In this document: positions 25,908-33,882 of the stretch, in pieces | Position numbering within the stretch: position 1 is the first letter of the stretch | Layout of the letters: each line of letters begins with the position of its first letter | NCBI RefSeq assembly: GCF_039540195.1 | Contig: NZ_BAABEO010000017.1 | Coordinates: 1-64,000, forward strand | Source: Zafaria ginkgonis | GTDB taxonomy: Bacteria > Actinomycetota > Actinomycetes > Actinomycetales > Micrococcaceae | Length of the DNA: 64,000 nucleotides | Reading direction: 5' to 3' | The notes under the pieces: generated by a model | Told to the model about the DNA's origin: nothing | Seen by the model: only the letters and a program-made list of their open reading frames with translations | Database searches by the model: none | Translations under genes and position numbers: made by a program

Positions 25908-26045
25908 GTGTCCAACAAATCCCCACGCCAGTCCGCAACCAAGAAGGTTGCCGCCAAGTCGATCAAGGAAAAGCGCGCCGACAAGAAGGCAAAGGCCGCA
26001 GACTCCCTCGCCTCGGAAATCATCAGCGTCACCAAGAAGCGCTGA
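25908..26045 (+). CDS. small Lys/Ala-rich protein (45 aa), unknown function
   Basis: The start is GTG at 25908 with an excellent AAGGAGG seven bases upstream. The 45-aa product has about 13 lysine or arginine residues in a repetitive pattern (SNKSPRQSATKKVAAKSIKE, then KRADKKAKAADSLASEII) and is predicted to be a single basic helix. The composition suggests nucleic-acid binding, but there is no recognised domain. The next gene starts 6 bp later, so both are likely co-transcribed. Confidence 0.72.
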   Translation: MSNKSPRQSATKKVAAKSIKEKRADKKAKAADSLASEIISVTKKR

Positions 26046-26051
26046 GCGCAG

Positions 26052-27194
26052 GTGTCGCTGCTGAGCGTCGGCGTCCTAGCCACAACGCGCAAGCCCGACG
26101 AGCGGAGGCTGCCGCTCCACCCGCTGCACCTTGAACGCATCGACCCCGTTCTGCGCGGGCGGATGATCCTTGAGCACGGCTACGGGGAGCGCTTTGGCCT
26201 GTCCGACGAGCAGCTCGAGCCCCTGGTCGGCCGGATGGCCTCCCGCGCCGAGCTCATCGCCGAGGCCGACGTCGTGCTCCTGCCCAAGCCGCAGCCTGAG
26301 GACCTCGCCGACCTGCGGGACGGCCAGGTCCTCTGGGGCTGGCCGCACTGCGTCCAGGACCGCGCCATCACCCAACTGGCCATCGACAAGCGCCTCACTC
26401 TCATCGCGTTCGAGGCGATGAACCACTGGGCGCCCGACGGCGGGTTCGGCCTGCACGTGTTCCACAAGAACAACGAAATGGCCGGCTACTGCTCGGTGCT
26501 GCACGCGCTGGAACTCATCGGGACCACCGGAGTGTACGGGCGCCGGCTCAGCGCCGTCGTGATCGGGTTCGGCGCGACGGCACGCGGCGCCGTCACCGCG
26601 CTGAACGCCCATGGCGTGCACGACGTCGAGATCCTCACCAACCGCGGCGTGGCGGCCGTCGGCTCGCCGATCCACTCCGTGCGGATCACCCAGATGGTCC
26701 ACGACGCCGACGCGCCCCAGCTCAGCACGGTCATCACGGACCGCGGCCCCCTGCCGCTGGCGCCGTACCTGGCCGAGCACGACATCGTGGTGAACTGCAC
26801 GCTCCAGGACCCGAACGCCCCGCTGACCTACCTCAACGAGGAGGACCTGGCGGCGTTTCGGCCGGGCAGCCTGATCGTCGACGTGTCCTGCGACGAGGGC
26901 ATGGGGTTCAGTTGGGCAAAGATGACCACGTTCCAGGAGCCGATGTTCGACGTCGGCGACCACGTCCACTACTACGCGGTGGACCACACGCCGTCGTACC
27001 TGTGGGACTCCTCCACCTGGGAGGTCAGCGAGGCGCTGATGCCGTTCCTGCGCCCGGTGCTGGAAGGCCCGGCCGGATGGGACGCCAACGCGACCGTCCG
27101 GCGCGCCATCGAGATCCGCGACGGCGTGGTCGTCAACCCGGCCGTGCTCGAGTTCCAGAAGCGAACCGGGGAGTACCCGCACGTGGCCGCCTAG
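26052..27194 (+). CDS. alanine dehydrogenase/PNT-family oxidoreductase, N5-(carboxyethyl)ornithine synthase-like
   Basis: 380 aa from GTG at 26052. The N-terminal half resembles the alanine dehydrogenase/transhydrogenase N-domain (SVGVLATTRKPDERRLPLHP; DVVLLPKPQPEDLADLRDGQ). The C-terminal half is a Rossmann fold with VVIGFGATARGAVTALNAHG. Among known families it looks closest to N5-(carboxyethyl)ornithine synthase, which joins pyruvate to ornithine or lysine with NADPH, but the substrate pocket cannot be judged. The conserved FHKNNEMAGYCSVLHALEL and VDVSCDEGMGFSWAKMTTF segments are characteristic. It lies 6 bp after a small basic protein gene and ends before a hairpin. Confidence 0.72.
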   Translation: MSLLSVGVLATTRKPDERRLPLHPLHLERIDPVLRGRMILEHGYGERFGLSDEQLEPLVGRMASRAELIAEADVVLLPKPQPEDLADLRDGQVLWGWPHCVQDRAITQLAIDKRLTLIAFEAMNHWAPDGGFGLHVFHKNNEMAGYCSVLHALELIGTTGVYGRRLSAVVIGFGATARGAVTALNAHGVHDVEILTNRGVAAVGSPIHSVRITQMVHDADAPQLSTVITDRGPLPLAPYLAEHDIVVNCTLQDPNAPLTYLNEEDLAAFRPGSLIVDVSCDEGMGFSWAKMTTFQEPMFDVGDHVHYYAVDHTPSYLWDSSTWEVSEALMPFLRPVLEGPAGWDANATVRRAIEIRDGVVVNPAVLEFQKRTGEYPHVAA

Positions 27195-27232
27195 GACCCG
27201 CCTCCCCTGCCGGCACACCCGATACGCGCCGG

Positions 27233-27262
27233 ATGGCGCCACGTCCTGCAACGTGGCGCCAT
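27233..27262. terminator. hairpin terminator between convergent genes
   Basis: ATGGCGCCACGT (27233-27244) and ACGTGGCGCCAT (27251-27262) form a perfect 12-bp stem with a six-base loop. It sits between the dehydrogenase gene and the ABC permease gene that converge here. There is no strong T-run. Confidence 0.7.
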
Positions 27263-27308
27263 TCGCCGTGCTCCCGTGCAGGCCTGCGGGCTCCGTCGGG
27301 CGGGGGTG

Positions 27309-28142
27309 TCATGAGCGGGTCTGGCTGGCCTCATACTTGCTCCGCGACCACACCATCCCCACGCCCGTCAGCAGGACGCACCACAGCAGGGACTGCCACC
27401 CGTAGTGCCCAACGCCGGTGCCCATCAGCAGCCCACGCACCGTCTCGATGAAGGGGGTGAACGGCTGGTACTCGGCCACCACGCCCAACCACGCGGGCAT
27501 GGAATCCGTCGGGACGAATCCGCTGCTCAGGAAGGGCAGGAAGGACAACGGCATGGGCAGGTTGCTGGCGGTTTCGACGGTGTCGGCGATGATGCCGAGC
27601 GCCAGGCAGAGCCAGGTGATCGCGAAGGCGATCAGGGCAACGACGCCGAGCGCCGCCAGTGTCCCCAGCACGCCCCCTGCGGGCCGGAATCCGAGCAGCA
27701 TCGCGACGGCCCCAACCGCCAGCGTCGCCAGCAGCGCCTGCACCACGCTGACCAGGGCGTGCGCGGACAGGATCGCGGTGCGGGAGACGTCCATCGTGGC
27801 CAGCCGGGCCGCCACGCCCTGCCGCATGTCCATTGCGATGTAGATCGCGGTGCCGGCGCCCCCGCTGCCCACGGCCATCAGCACGATGCCGGGGACCACG
27901 TACTGCAGGTAGGCCGCGACTCCGCCGTCGGCCTCCGCGCCGAGTCCCGCGCCCAGCATGCCGCCGAAGACGTACACGAACATCAGCAGGAAGACGACCG
28001 GCAAACCGATCATCATGATGACCATCGACGGGTAGCGGACCAGCCGTTTCAGGCCCCGCCCCGTCAGCGTCGCCGTGTCAGCGAGGGCGTACTGCAGGGC
28101 GCTGGATTCGCGGCCCGCGGCCGGTGCCGTCATCGTCGTCAT
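27309..28142 (-). CDS. ABC-2 type transporter permease (DrrB-like)
   Basis: 277 aa with six membrane segments, beginning with a cytoplasmic N-terminus and SMVIMMIGLPVVFLLMFVYV. The arrangement and the segment ETASNLPMPLSFLPFLSSGF match DrrB-type exporters of the daunorubicin-resistance class, which pump drugs or lipids out of the cell using a DrrA-type ATPase. Its start overlaps the ATPase gene stop (ATGA). It is the last gene of the four-gene operon with the ribbon-helix-helix regulator and the DUF4097 protein. Confidence 0.9.
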   Translation of the reverse strand: MTTMTAPAAGRESSALQYALADTATLTGRGLKRLVRYPSMVIMMIGLPVVFLLMFVYVFGGMLGAGLGAEADGGVAAYLQYVVPGIVLMAVGSGGAGTAIYIAMDMRQGVAARLATMDVSRTAILSAHALVSVVQALLATLAVGAVAMLLGFRPAGGVLGTLAALGVVALIAFAITWLCLALGIIADTVETASNLPMPLSFLPFLSSGFVPTDSMPAWLGVVAEYQPFTPFIETVRGLLMGTGVGHYGWQSLLWCVLLTGVGMVWSRSKYEASQTRS

Positions 28143-29122
28143 GCTTCCTCCTGCGTAGATGCTTGGTTGGGGGCGCCGGTGAGCGCGAAAAAGACATCGT
28201 CAAGGTCCGGGGCCGCGGTGGTGACTTCGGCCGGTTCCACGCCGGCGTCCGCCAGCAGGTTCAGCACGCCGCGCACGGCCGTGCCATTGGCCGGTGTCGG
28301 TACGCGGAGCTCGAGCCCGTCGCCGGAGGCCGGCAGGCCGTCCGGAACGACGGCGGCCAGCGCCCTCCGCGCCCTGCGCGCCTGGTCTTCGGTGGCGAAA
28401 CGAAGCCGCAGCTGCTCCTCGCCGACCATGGCCTTGAGCTCGGCCGGGGTGCCTTCGGCGACGATGCGGCCGCCGTCGAGCACGGCCACCCGGTCCGCCA
28501 ACTGATCGGCCTCCTCGAGGTACTGGGTGGTCAGGAAAAGGGTGACACCGCCGGCAACCAGCGTGCGCACCACGTCCCACATGGCTCGCCGGCTGCGCGG
28601 GTCCAGGCCGGTGGTCGGCTCGTCGAGGAAGATGATCCGCGGGTCGCCCACCAGGGTCATGGCCAGGTCGAGCCGCCGCCGCATGCCGCCCGAGTAGGTG
28701 GACGCGGGCCTGCCGGCGGCCTCGGTCAGCTCGAATTGGCGCAGCAGGCGCTCGATCAAGGCCTCCCGCTCGCCCTTGGGCACATGGCGCAGACGCGCGA
28801 TCAGCCGCAGGTTCTCGGCTCCCGTGAGGAGCTCGTCGACGGCGGAGAACTGCCCCGTCACCCCGATGGCCCGGCGGACACGGCCCGGCTCGTCCACCAC
28901 CGAGTGGCCGCCGACCACGGCCGTGCCCCCGTCCGCGTTGATCAAGGTGGCGAGGATCTGGACGGTGGTGGTCTTGCCGGCACCGTTGGGGCCCAGCAGG
29001 GCGAACACGCTGCCGCGTTCGATGCTCAGGTCGATGCCGTCCAGGACGGTGAGATTGCCGTAGCTTTTGCGCAGTCCACGGACGTCGAAGGCGAGGTCCG
29101 TGGCGGTGGTGGTGCCAGTCAT
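28139..29122 (-). CDS. ABC transporter ATP-binding protein (DrrA-like)
   Basis: 327 aa. The ATPase domain carries Walker A GPNGAGKTTT, a Q-loop in TGQFSAVDELLTG, signature YSGGMRRRLDLAM, Walker B IIFLDEPTTGLD and the H-loop following LTTQYLEEADQLAD. A C-terminal extension of about 100 residues (from ELKAMVGEEQLRL) ends in DLDDVFFALTG, the characteristic DrrA tail that contacts the permease. Spacing of 12 bp to the DUF4097 gene and the ATGA overlap with the permease gene show a common operon. The exported compound is unknown. Confidence 0.93.
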   Translation of the reverse strand: MTGTTTATDLAFDVRGLRKSYGNLTVLDGIDLSIERGSVFALLGPNGAGKTTTVQILATLINADGGTAVVGGHSVVDEPGRVRRAIGVTGQFSAVDELLTGAENLRLIARLRHVPKGEREALIERLLRQFELTEAAGRPASTYSGGMRRRLDLAMTLVGDPRIIFLDEPTTGLDPRSRRAMWDVVRTLVAGGVTLFLTTQYLEEADQLADRVAVLDGGRIVAEGTPAELKAMVGEEQLRLRFATEDQARRARRALAAVVPDGLPASGDGLELRVPTPANGTAVRGVLNLLADAGVEPAEVTTAAPDLDDVFFALTGAPNQASTQEEA

Positions 29123-29134
29123 GTTTCCCCCTCT

Positions 29135-30001
29135 TTAGAGCACCGCCGCGCGGAACGCGCGGACGCTGCCGTGGTTGGTGCGGGCGGTGACCTTGAGACG
29201 GTCGGCGGTGCCGTCGTCGTCCCCGGGTTCGGAACCGGCCGCGTCGAGTTCGTTGCGGACGGCGCCGCCCTTCGCATCCAGGTCGAGCCAGGTGAGCGTG
29301 CCTTGGCGGATGCCGACCTCGATGTCGCCGAAGCTCGTCTCCAGGCTGGCGGTGCCAGTGACCGCGTCGCCGAGCCGGATCTTGCCGTAGGCGGCCCGGG
29401 CCTCGACGTCGCCCATGACGGTGCGGACGTCGATGTTTCCGTATCCACTGGCCACGGCGAGGTGTCCCATGACCAGTCCGACGGCGACGTTTCCCTGCGT
29501 GGCCTTGATCGTCGCGCTGCCGTACACCTCGCCCACGAGCACGCTGGACCCGGTGAGCCCGGTGGTGCCGCTGACCCGCTCGAGGCTGATCTCGCCGTGG
29601 ACGGTCTTGGCTGTCAGTTCGGCGACATCACCGGCGGTGATGCCGCCGAAGGCAGTGGTGAGCGAGGAGGAGCCGATCGGCCCGCGGACGCGGATGTTGC
29701 CGTAGGACGACTTCACGTCGAGGCGGGACCGCTTGGGGACGCGGACATGCACGTCGATCGACCAGCCCTTGTTGACCCAGGTGCTGAGCATGCTCTCGCG
29801 CTTCTGGGTGATCGTCAGCCGGCCGTCGGCGAAGCCGACGGTGGTGTTCTCGGCCGCGCGGACGTCGGAAGGACGGTCGCCCCGGGTGGGCGTGATGTCG
29901 ACGGTGACCTCGTCGACATCGTCGGCGGTGACCACCAACTCGCCCATCGCAAGGGTGATGGTGGCGTCGATAATGCCTGTGGCGGCGTAGGTGTACTGCA
30001 T
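29135..30001 (-). CDS. DUF4097 beta-strand repeat protein
   Basis: 288 aa built from short repeated beta strands with the pattern SSYGNIRVRG, SGYGNIDVRTV and AAYGKIRLGD. This is the DUF4097/adhesin-like single-strand beta-helix fold. There is no signal peptide or membrane segment, so it is cytoplasmic unless a partner exports it. Proteins of this family often accompany envelope-stress regulators. It follows the regulator gene by 9 bp and precedes the ABC ATPase gene by 12 bp, and so is probably made together with the transporter. Molecular function unknown. Confidence 0.85.
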   Translation of the reverse strand: MQYTYAATGIIDATITLAMGELVVTADDVDEVTVDITPTRGDRPSDVRAAENTTVGFADGRLTITQKRESMLSTWVNKGWSIDVHVRVPKRSRLDVKSSYGNIRVRGPIGSSSLTTAFGGITAGDVAELTAKTVHGEISLERVSGTTGLTGSSVLVGEVYGSATIKATQGNVAVGLVMGHLAVASGYGNIDVRTVMGDVEARAAYGKIRLGDAVTGTASLETSFGDIEVGIRQGTLTWLDLDAKGGAVRNELDAAGSEPGDDDGTADRLKVTARTNHGSVRAFRAAVL

Positions 30002-30010
30002 AAAAGCTCC

Positions 30011-30544
30011 TTACCGGACCCAGCCGGTGAATCGGGTGCCGCTGTTGGTGGGCGGCAGCGGGGCGGTCGTGGCCGGGTCGGTGAGGGCGGTGGCGACCGC
30101 CCGGACCAGCCAGGTGTTGACGGAGAGGCCTTCGCGAGCGGCGGCGGCCTCGGCCCTGGCCTTGAGGTTCTCGGGAAGGCGCAGGGTGGTGCGGGTCGTC
30201 CGCCCGTCGACGGCGTAGTCCGAGGACGATGCCGGTTCCTGGGTCAGGGCGGCCTCCGTGGTGTCAGGCGGCATCGGTGGTGTCACCACGAATTCCGGGT
30301 CCCGCCCGCGCAGCCTCACGTCGACCGAACCGGGTGCGAGCTCGGCGGTGATCTCGCCTGCCGCCTCGGACAGGGCCTCGAGAATGGCCAGCCGCAGGGC
30401 GGCATCGAGCGAACGGATCAGCCGGCGGGCAACCTCGCTCGCCTGCTCTCCCGCCAGTTCGGTGGCCTCCGCCAGCTGGTCCTGGACTTCTTGTACGTGT
30501 CGCGAAATATCCACGGCGTCAGCATGACACCACAGTGGTGTCAT
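30011..30544 (-). CDS. ribbon-helix-helix (HicB-like) DNA-binding regulator
   Basis: 177 aa from ATG at 30544; GGAGGG six bases upstream decides this start over an in-frame GTG ten codons later. The N-terminal half is a helical region with many Glu/Ala residues (VQEVQDQLAEATELAGEQAS, probable oligomerisation helix). The C-terminal 50 residues contain a ribbon-helix-helix motif: TRTTLRLPENLKARAEAAAA and REGLSVNTWLVRAVATAL, as in HicB antitoxins and Arc-type repressors. No HicA toxin gene is adjacent, so it is more likely an autoregulatory repressor of its operon. A 21-bp palindrome covers its start codon. Confidence 0.83.
   Translation of the reverse strand: MTPLWCHADAVDISRHVQEVQDQLAEATELAGEQASEVARRLIRSLDAALRLAILEALSEAAGEITAELAPGSVDVRLRGRDPEFVVTPPMPPDTTEAALTQEPASSSDYAVDGRTTRTTLRLPENLKARAEAAAAREGLSVNTWLVRAVATALTDPATTAPLPPTNSGTRFTGWVR
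30524..30544. promoter_or_regulatory. 21-bp palindrome covering the start codon of the RHH regulator gene
   Basis: ATGACACCAC (30524-30533) and GTGGTGTCAT (30535-30544) form perfect 10-bp arms around one base. On the minus strand the right arm begins with the ATG of the regulator gene. Two further copies of the half-site GTGGTGTCA lie in the coding region at 30258-30266 and 30277-30285, 19 bp apart. A ribbon-helix-helix protein binding short direct or inverted repeats would fit; autoregulation is inferred. Confidence 0.7.
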
Positions 30545-30583
30545 GCGCAACCCTCCACGCCGTCCGCCCGGAGCGCCCCGCGG

Positions 30584-30614
30584 TTGACCTTGACGCAACG
30601 TCAACTTCTACGCT
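30584..30614 (+). promoter_or_regulatory. MerR-type promoter with 19-bp spacer and palindromic operator
   Basis: A -35 element TTGACC (30584-30589) and a -10 element TACGCT (30609-30614) are separated by 19 bp, the overlong spacing that MerR proteins correct by bending DNA. The spacer contains the perfect inverted repeat TTGACG-CAA-CGTCAA (30590-30604). Transcription would start around 30621, at the ATG itself, so the message is probably leaderless, in agreement with the absence of a Shine-Dalgarno sequence. Confidence 0.75.
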
Positions 30615-30620
30615 GGTCCC

Positions 30621-31406
30621 ATGTCCACTCAGTCGACTCGGTCCCCGCAGCAGACCTACGGCATCGCCGAACTGGCCAGGCAGGCCTCGGTCAGTTCGCG
30701 CACGCTGCGTCACTACCATCGGCTGGGCCTGCTGGTCCCCGCCCACATCGGCGCCAACGGGTACCGCTACTACGGGTGGGAGGAGGCGCTGCGGCTGCAG
30801 CGCATCCTGCTGCTGCGCGATCTCGGGCTGGGGTTGGAGGCCATCGGGGAGGTCCTGGACGGCGGCCGGTCCCCGGTCGAGGCCCTGCGCTCCCACCGCC
30901 GCTGGCTGGAGGCCGAACTGCGCCGGCTGGCCGCGATGGCGCGGACCGTGGACACGACCATCGAACGACTCATCTCTGGAGGCACCATGGAACCGCGGGA
31001 AATGTTCAACGGATTCGGCAAGAACCCCTACGAGGAGGAGGCCCGCGAGCGCTGGGGCGAGGCCGCCGTCGACCGGTCCAACGCGCGCCTGGCGGCGCTT
31101 CCGCCCGGCGGGCGCGAGGCCATGCTGGAGGAGGCCGTCGCCATCAACGCCGAGCTGGCCGCGTGCATGGCCGAGGGGGAACCCGCGGACGGCGAGCGCG
31201 CGCAGGAAGCCGCCGCCCGGCACTACCGGTGGGTGTGCCTGTCCTGGACGCCGGACCGGGAGGCGTACCTCGGGCTGGGGCGGATGTACGTGGAGGATTC
31301 GCGCTTCACCGCGTTCTACGACCAGCCCAAGGACTCCCCCGCCCGGCCCGGCCTGGCGGCCTACCTGTCCGAGGCCATGGACGCGTACGCCCAGCGCCGG
31401 CTGTAG
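30621..31406 (+). CDS. MerR-family regulator with TipAS drug-sensing domain
   Basis: 261 aa. The N-terminal winged helix is of the MerR type: YGIAELARQASVSSRTLRHY, HRLGLLVPAHIGANGYRYY and a dimerisation coiled coil to about residue 115. The C-terminal half resembles the TipAS domain (MFNGFGKNPYEEEARERWGE and FYDQPKDSPARPGLAAYLSE), which in Streptomyces TipAL traps thiopeptide antibiotics and activates transcription. The gene is preceded by a MerR-type promoter on which it probably acts. It is divergent from the RHH-DUF4097-ABC exporter operon, so drug sensing and export may be linked, though the palindrome of the exporter side is of another type. Confidence 0.9.
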   Translation: MSTQSTRSPQQTYGIAELARQASVSSRTLRHYHRLGLLVPAHIGANGYRYYGWEEALRLQRILLLRDLGLGLEAIGEVLDGGRSPVEALRSHRRWLEAELRRLAAMARTVDTTIERLISGGTMEPREMFNGFGKNPYEEEARERWGEAAVDRSNARLAALPPGGREAMLEEAVAINAELAACMAEGEPADGERAQEAAARHYRWVCLSWTPDREAYLGLGRMYVEDSRFTAFYDQPKDSPARPGLAAYLSEAMDAYAQRRL

Positions 31407-31429
31407 GGAGGTCCGCCGCCTGCGGCCAG

Positions 31430-31966
31430 CTAGCGGCTGCGACCGCGCACGGCGGACCAGGACTCGAGGGCGTAGTAGGTGCGGCGCCGGTAGACCAGCG
31501 GAGCAGCGGACGAGCCGCCGTCGAGCACCTCCAGGACCTGGGCGGCAAGGACGACGCCGGTGCCCGCCGGCATCCGGGCCAGGGGCCGGCAGCGCAGGAC
31601 GGTGCCGACGCCGCGGATGATCGGTTCGCCGGTGGGCGCGGCGTACCAGTCCATGTCGTACCCGAAGCGGTGCGATCCGGGCGTCGCGAACAGTTCGGCC
31701 AGCCTGCGGTTGGCGGCTGTAAGCAGGTGAACGGCCAACGTTTCGCCAGCGAGAAGGGCGGCCCCGGATGCGCTGTCGGCGGCGACGGACAATGCCAGCA
31801 CGGGGGGCTCTGCGGACACGGAGATCACCGACGATGCGGTGATTCCTGCCGGTCCGTCGGGCCCCGCGGCGGTGACCACCGCGACGCCGGCGGGATGGCC
31901 GGCAAACGCGTCGCGGAATGCCGCGGCGAGGCCCAAGGATCGGGCGTGCTGCGGCATGGCGGCCAT
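31430..31966 (-). CDS. flavin reductase domain protein
   Basis: 178 aa from ATG at 31966 with AAGGAGG six bases upstream. The split-barrel FMN-binding fold of NAD(P)H:flavin reductases is indicated by FAGHPAGVAVVTAAGPDGPA, GITASSVISVSAEPPVLALS and LAVHLLTAANRRLAELFA. These enzymes supply reduced flavin to two-component monooxygenases. The monooxygenase at 383-1570 needs such a partner, but 30 kb separate the two genes, so pairing is speculative. It converges on the MerR gene with a 23-bp gap. Confidence 0.83.
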   Translation of the reverse strand: MAAMPQHARSLGLAAAFRDAFAGHPAGVAVVTAAGPDGPAGITASSVISVSAEPPVLALSVAADSASGAALLAGETLAVHLLTAANRRLAELFATPGSHRFGYDMDWYAAPTGEPIIRGVGTVLRCRPLARMPAGTGVVLAAQVLEVLDGGSSAAPLVYRRRTYYALESWSAVRGRSR

Positions 31967-32176
31967 GGCGCCTCCTTGCGGTTGCGGGCCGAGAGGTCGG
32001 AAGGGGCTTGCCGCCCATGCTAGGACGGCCGGCTCCGCCGCGCCAGAGAACGGCCGGCGCCCCGGGCATCATGGCCCGCCGGATGCCGTGGGAGCCGGAC
32101 GCGTCCGGCAGGAAATAGATTCCGGGGCGGCGCGGTTGTCGCCAGTGGACCCAATCCGCTGCGAAAGGAACTGCCC

Positions 32177-33247
32177 GTGCTGTTTTCCCCGTTGGCCCTC
32201 GGTGAGATGGAACTTCCCAATCGGCTCGTGATGGCGCCGCTGACCCGCCTCCGCGCCGGCCGGGAAGGGATCCCCGGTCCCTTGGTTGTCGAGCACTACC
32301 GCCAGCGCGCCTCGCTGGGCCTGATCGTCAGTGAAGGCACCTACCCCAGCCATGCCGGACAGGGAATCCCTGGACAGCCCGGCCTGGTCACCGAGGAGCA
32401 GCTCGAGGGCTGGGCCAACGTGACCTCGGCCGTGCATGCCGAAGGCGGCAGGATCTTCGCCCAGGTGATGCACGCTGGCCGCGTCAGCCACCCGGCGACC
32501 AACGGCGGCCACGAGGTGGTGGCGCCCAGCGCCCTCGCCATCGACGGCGAAACCCGCACCTACGAGGGCAAGCAGCCGTTCCCGGTCCCCCGCGCCCTGA
32601 CCTCGGGGGAGTTGCCGGAGATCATCCAGGAATTCGTCCAGGCCTCCCGCAACGCCATCCAGGCCGGGTTCGACGGCGTGGAACTGCACGCCGCCAACGG
32701 CTACCTGCTGCACGAGTTCCTCTCGCCGGCTGCCAACCAGCGCACCGACGGCTACGGCGGGTCCCCGGAGAACCGGGCCCGCTTCGTCGTTGAGGTGGCC
32801 GAGGCCGTGGCGGCCGCCATCGACGCGAACCGCGTGGGCATCCGCATCTCCCCCGAGCACAACATCCAGGGAGCCTTCGAACTGGACGCGGCCGATGTCC
32901 GCGAGACCTACGGCCATCTGGTGGATGCGCTGGCTCCGCTGAATCTGGCCTACCTGAGCATCCTCCACAAGGATCCCGCCGGCGGGCTGGTCCAGGACCT
33001 GCGCGCCCGATTCAACGGAACCTTCCTGGTGAACACCGGATTCGGTGAGGTCACCACGCGCGAGGAGGCCGCGGCGCTGGTGGCGGACGGGCTCGCCGAC
33101 GCCGTCGTCGTCGGACGCCCGGCCCTCGCCAATCCGGACCTGGCGCGCCGCTGGCGCGAAGGCCTGCCGGTCAACGAGCCGGATCAGTCCACGTTCTATG
33201 CGGACGGCGCCGAAGGCTACACCGACTACCCGGCCTACCAAAACTAG
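32177..33247 (+). CDS. old yellow enzyme family ene-reductase
   Basis: 356 aa from GTG at 32177 (AAAGGA seven bases before). It is an FMN-dependent NADPH oxidoreductase that reduces activated C=C bonds of enals, enones or nitro compounds. Family signatures include RLVMAPLTRLRA, QVMHAGRVSHPATNGG, the catalytic-site GVELHAANGYLLHEFLSP and ADAVVVGRPALANPDLARR; the PxxNxRxDxYGGSxENR motif appears as AANQRTDGYGGSPENRARF. Substrate-binding residues HAAN replace the HxxH/HxxN pair, with His-Asn as in many NemA/pentaerythritol-tetranitrate-reductase-like enzymes. It probably serves detoxification; no pathway partner is adjacent. Confidence 0.92.
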   Translation: MLFSPLALGEMELPNRLVMAPLTRLRAGREGIPGPLVVEHYRQRASLGLIVSEGTYPSHAGQGIPGQPGLVTEEQLEGWANVTSAVHAEGGRIFAQVMHAGRVSHPATNGGHEVVAPSALAIDGETRTYEGKQPFPVPRALTSGELPEIIQEFVQASRNAIQAGFDGVELHAANGYLLHEFLSPAANQRTDGYGGSPENRARFVVEVAEAVAAAIDANRVGIRISPEHNIQGAFELDAADVRETYGHLVDALAPLNLAYLSILHKDPAGGLVQDLRARFNGTFLVNTGFGEVTTREEAAALVADGLADAVVVGRPALANPDLARRWREGLPVNEPDQSTFYADGAEGYTDYPAYQN

Positions 33248-33322
33248 GGACCTGGGGCCTTGCGCCGGAAGTTCGCATAGTCAGGAACGTGCAACGCCGC
33301 CGGGACCACGAGGCCCCGCAGG

Positions 33323-33694
33323 TCAGACGTGCTGGTCCACCAGAATCGGATTGCCGTCCGGATCCAGCACGATGAAACTCGCCGGACCCGCCGTTCCCTC
33401 CTCCGCCTCCGCCACGAAAGGCGTGCCGTGGGCTTTCAGTTCCCGCTGGAGATCACGCACGTCGGTGAACGAGTCGAGCGCCTGCGCGTCCTGGTTCCAG
33501 CCGGGGTTGAACGTCAGCATGTTTTTCTCGAACATCCCCTGGAACAGGCCCAGGACGGTCTCACCGTTCTTCAGGATCAGCCAGTTCTGCTCGATGTCGC
33601 CCCCGAACTTGCTGAACCCCAGCTTCTCGTAGAACGCAGCCGAGGCCGCGATGTCCTTGACGGTGAGGCTGAGCGAGAAAGCGCCGAGTTGCAT
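33323..33694 (-). CDS. VOC family (glyoxalase-like) protein
   Basis: 123 aa with one pair of beta-alpha-beta-beta-beta repeats of the vicinal oxygen chelate fold: FSLSLTVKDIAASAAFYEKL, IEQNWLILKNGETVLGLFQG and ASFIVLDPDGNPILVDQHV. Such short proteins act as dimers; many are antibiotic-binding or isomerising enzymes but most are uncharacterised. The pattern DIEQNWLILKNG is common in a widespread uncharacterised VOC subgroup. It converges on the ene-reductase gene, and no regulatory site was recognised. Confidence 0.85.
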   Translation of the reverse strand: MQLGAFSLSLTVKDIAASAAFYEKLGFSKFGGDIEQNWLILKNGETVLGLFQGMFEKNMLTFNPGWNQDAQALDSFTDVRDLQRELKAHGTPFVAEAEEGTAGPASFIVLDPDGNPILVDQHV

Positions 33695-33882
33695 GTGTTA
33701 GTCCGTTCTCCGAATGATGAATTCCCCCGACCTTGGTCGCGGCAAGCCTAGGCCAGCGGCCAGCCGGGGCGTAAGCCTGACGGCGGATCCGGGAGGTGAA
33801 TTCTGCCTTGCCCGCCCTGCCATTGTGACCTGCGGGTGGGCCATCACCCGGGTTGGCCGGGTTTATCTGCAATGATGCAGGA

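Noticed and set aside
30011..30544. HicAB toxin-antitoxin module
   Set aside because: The HicB-like RHH motif is present but no HicA-type toxin gene is adjacent on either side.
28124..32023. 1299-codon plus-strand frame over the ABC, DUF4097 and MerR genes
   Set aside because: Antisense shadow; runs through several convincing genes and operators and shows no domain.
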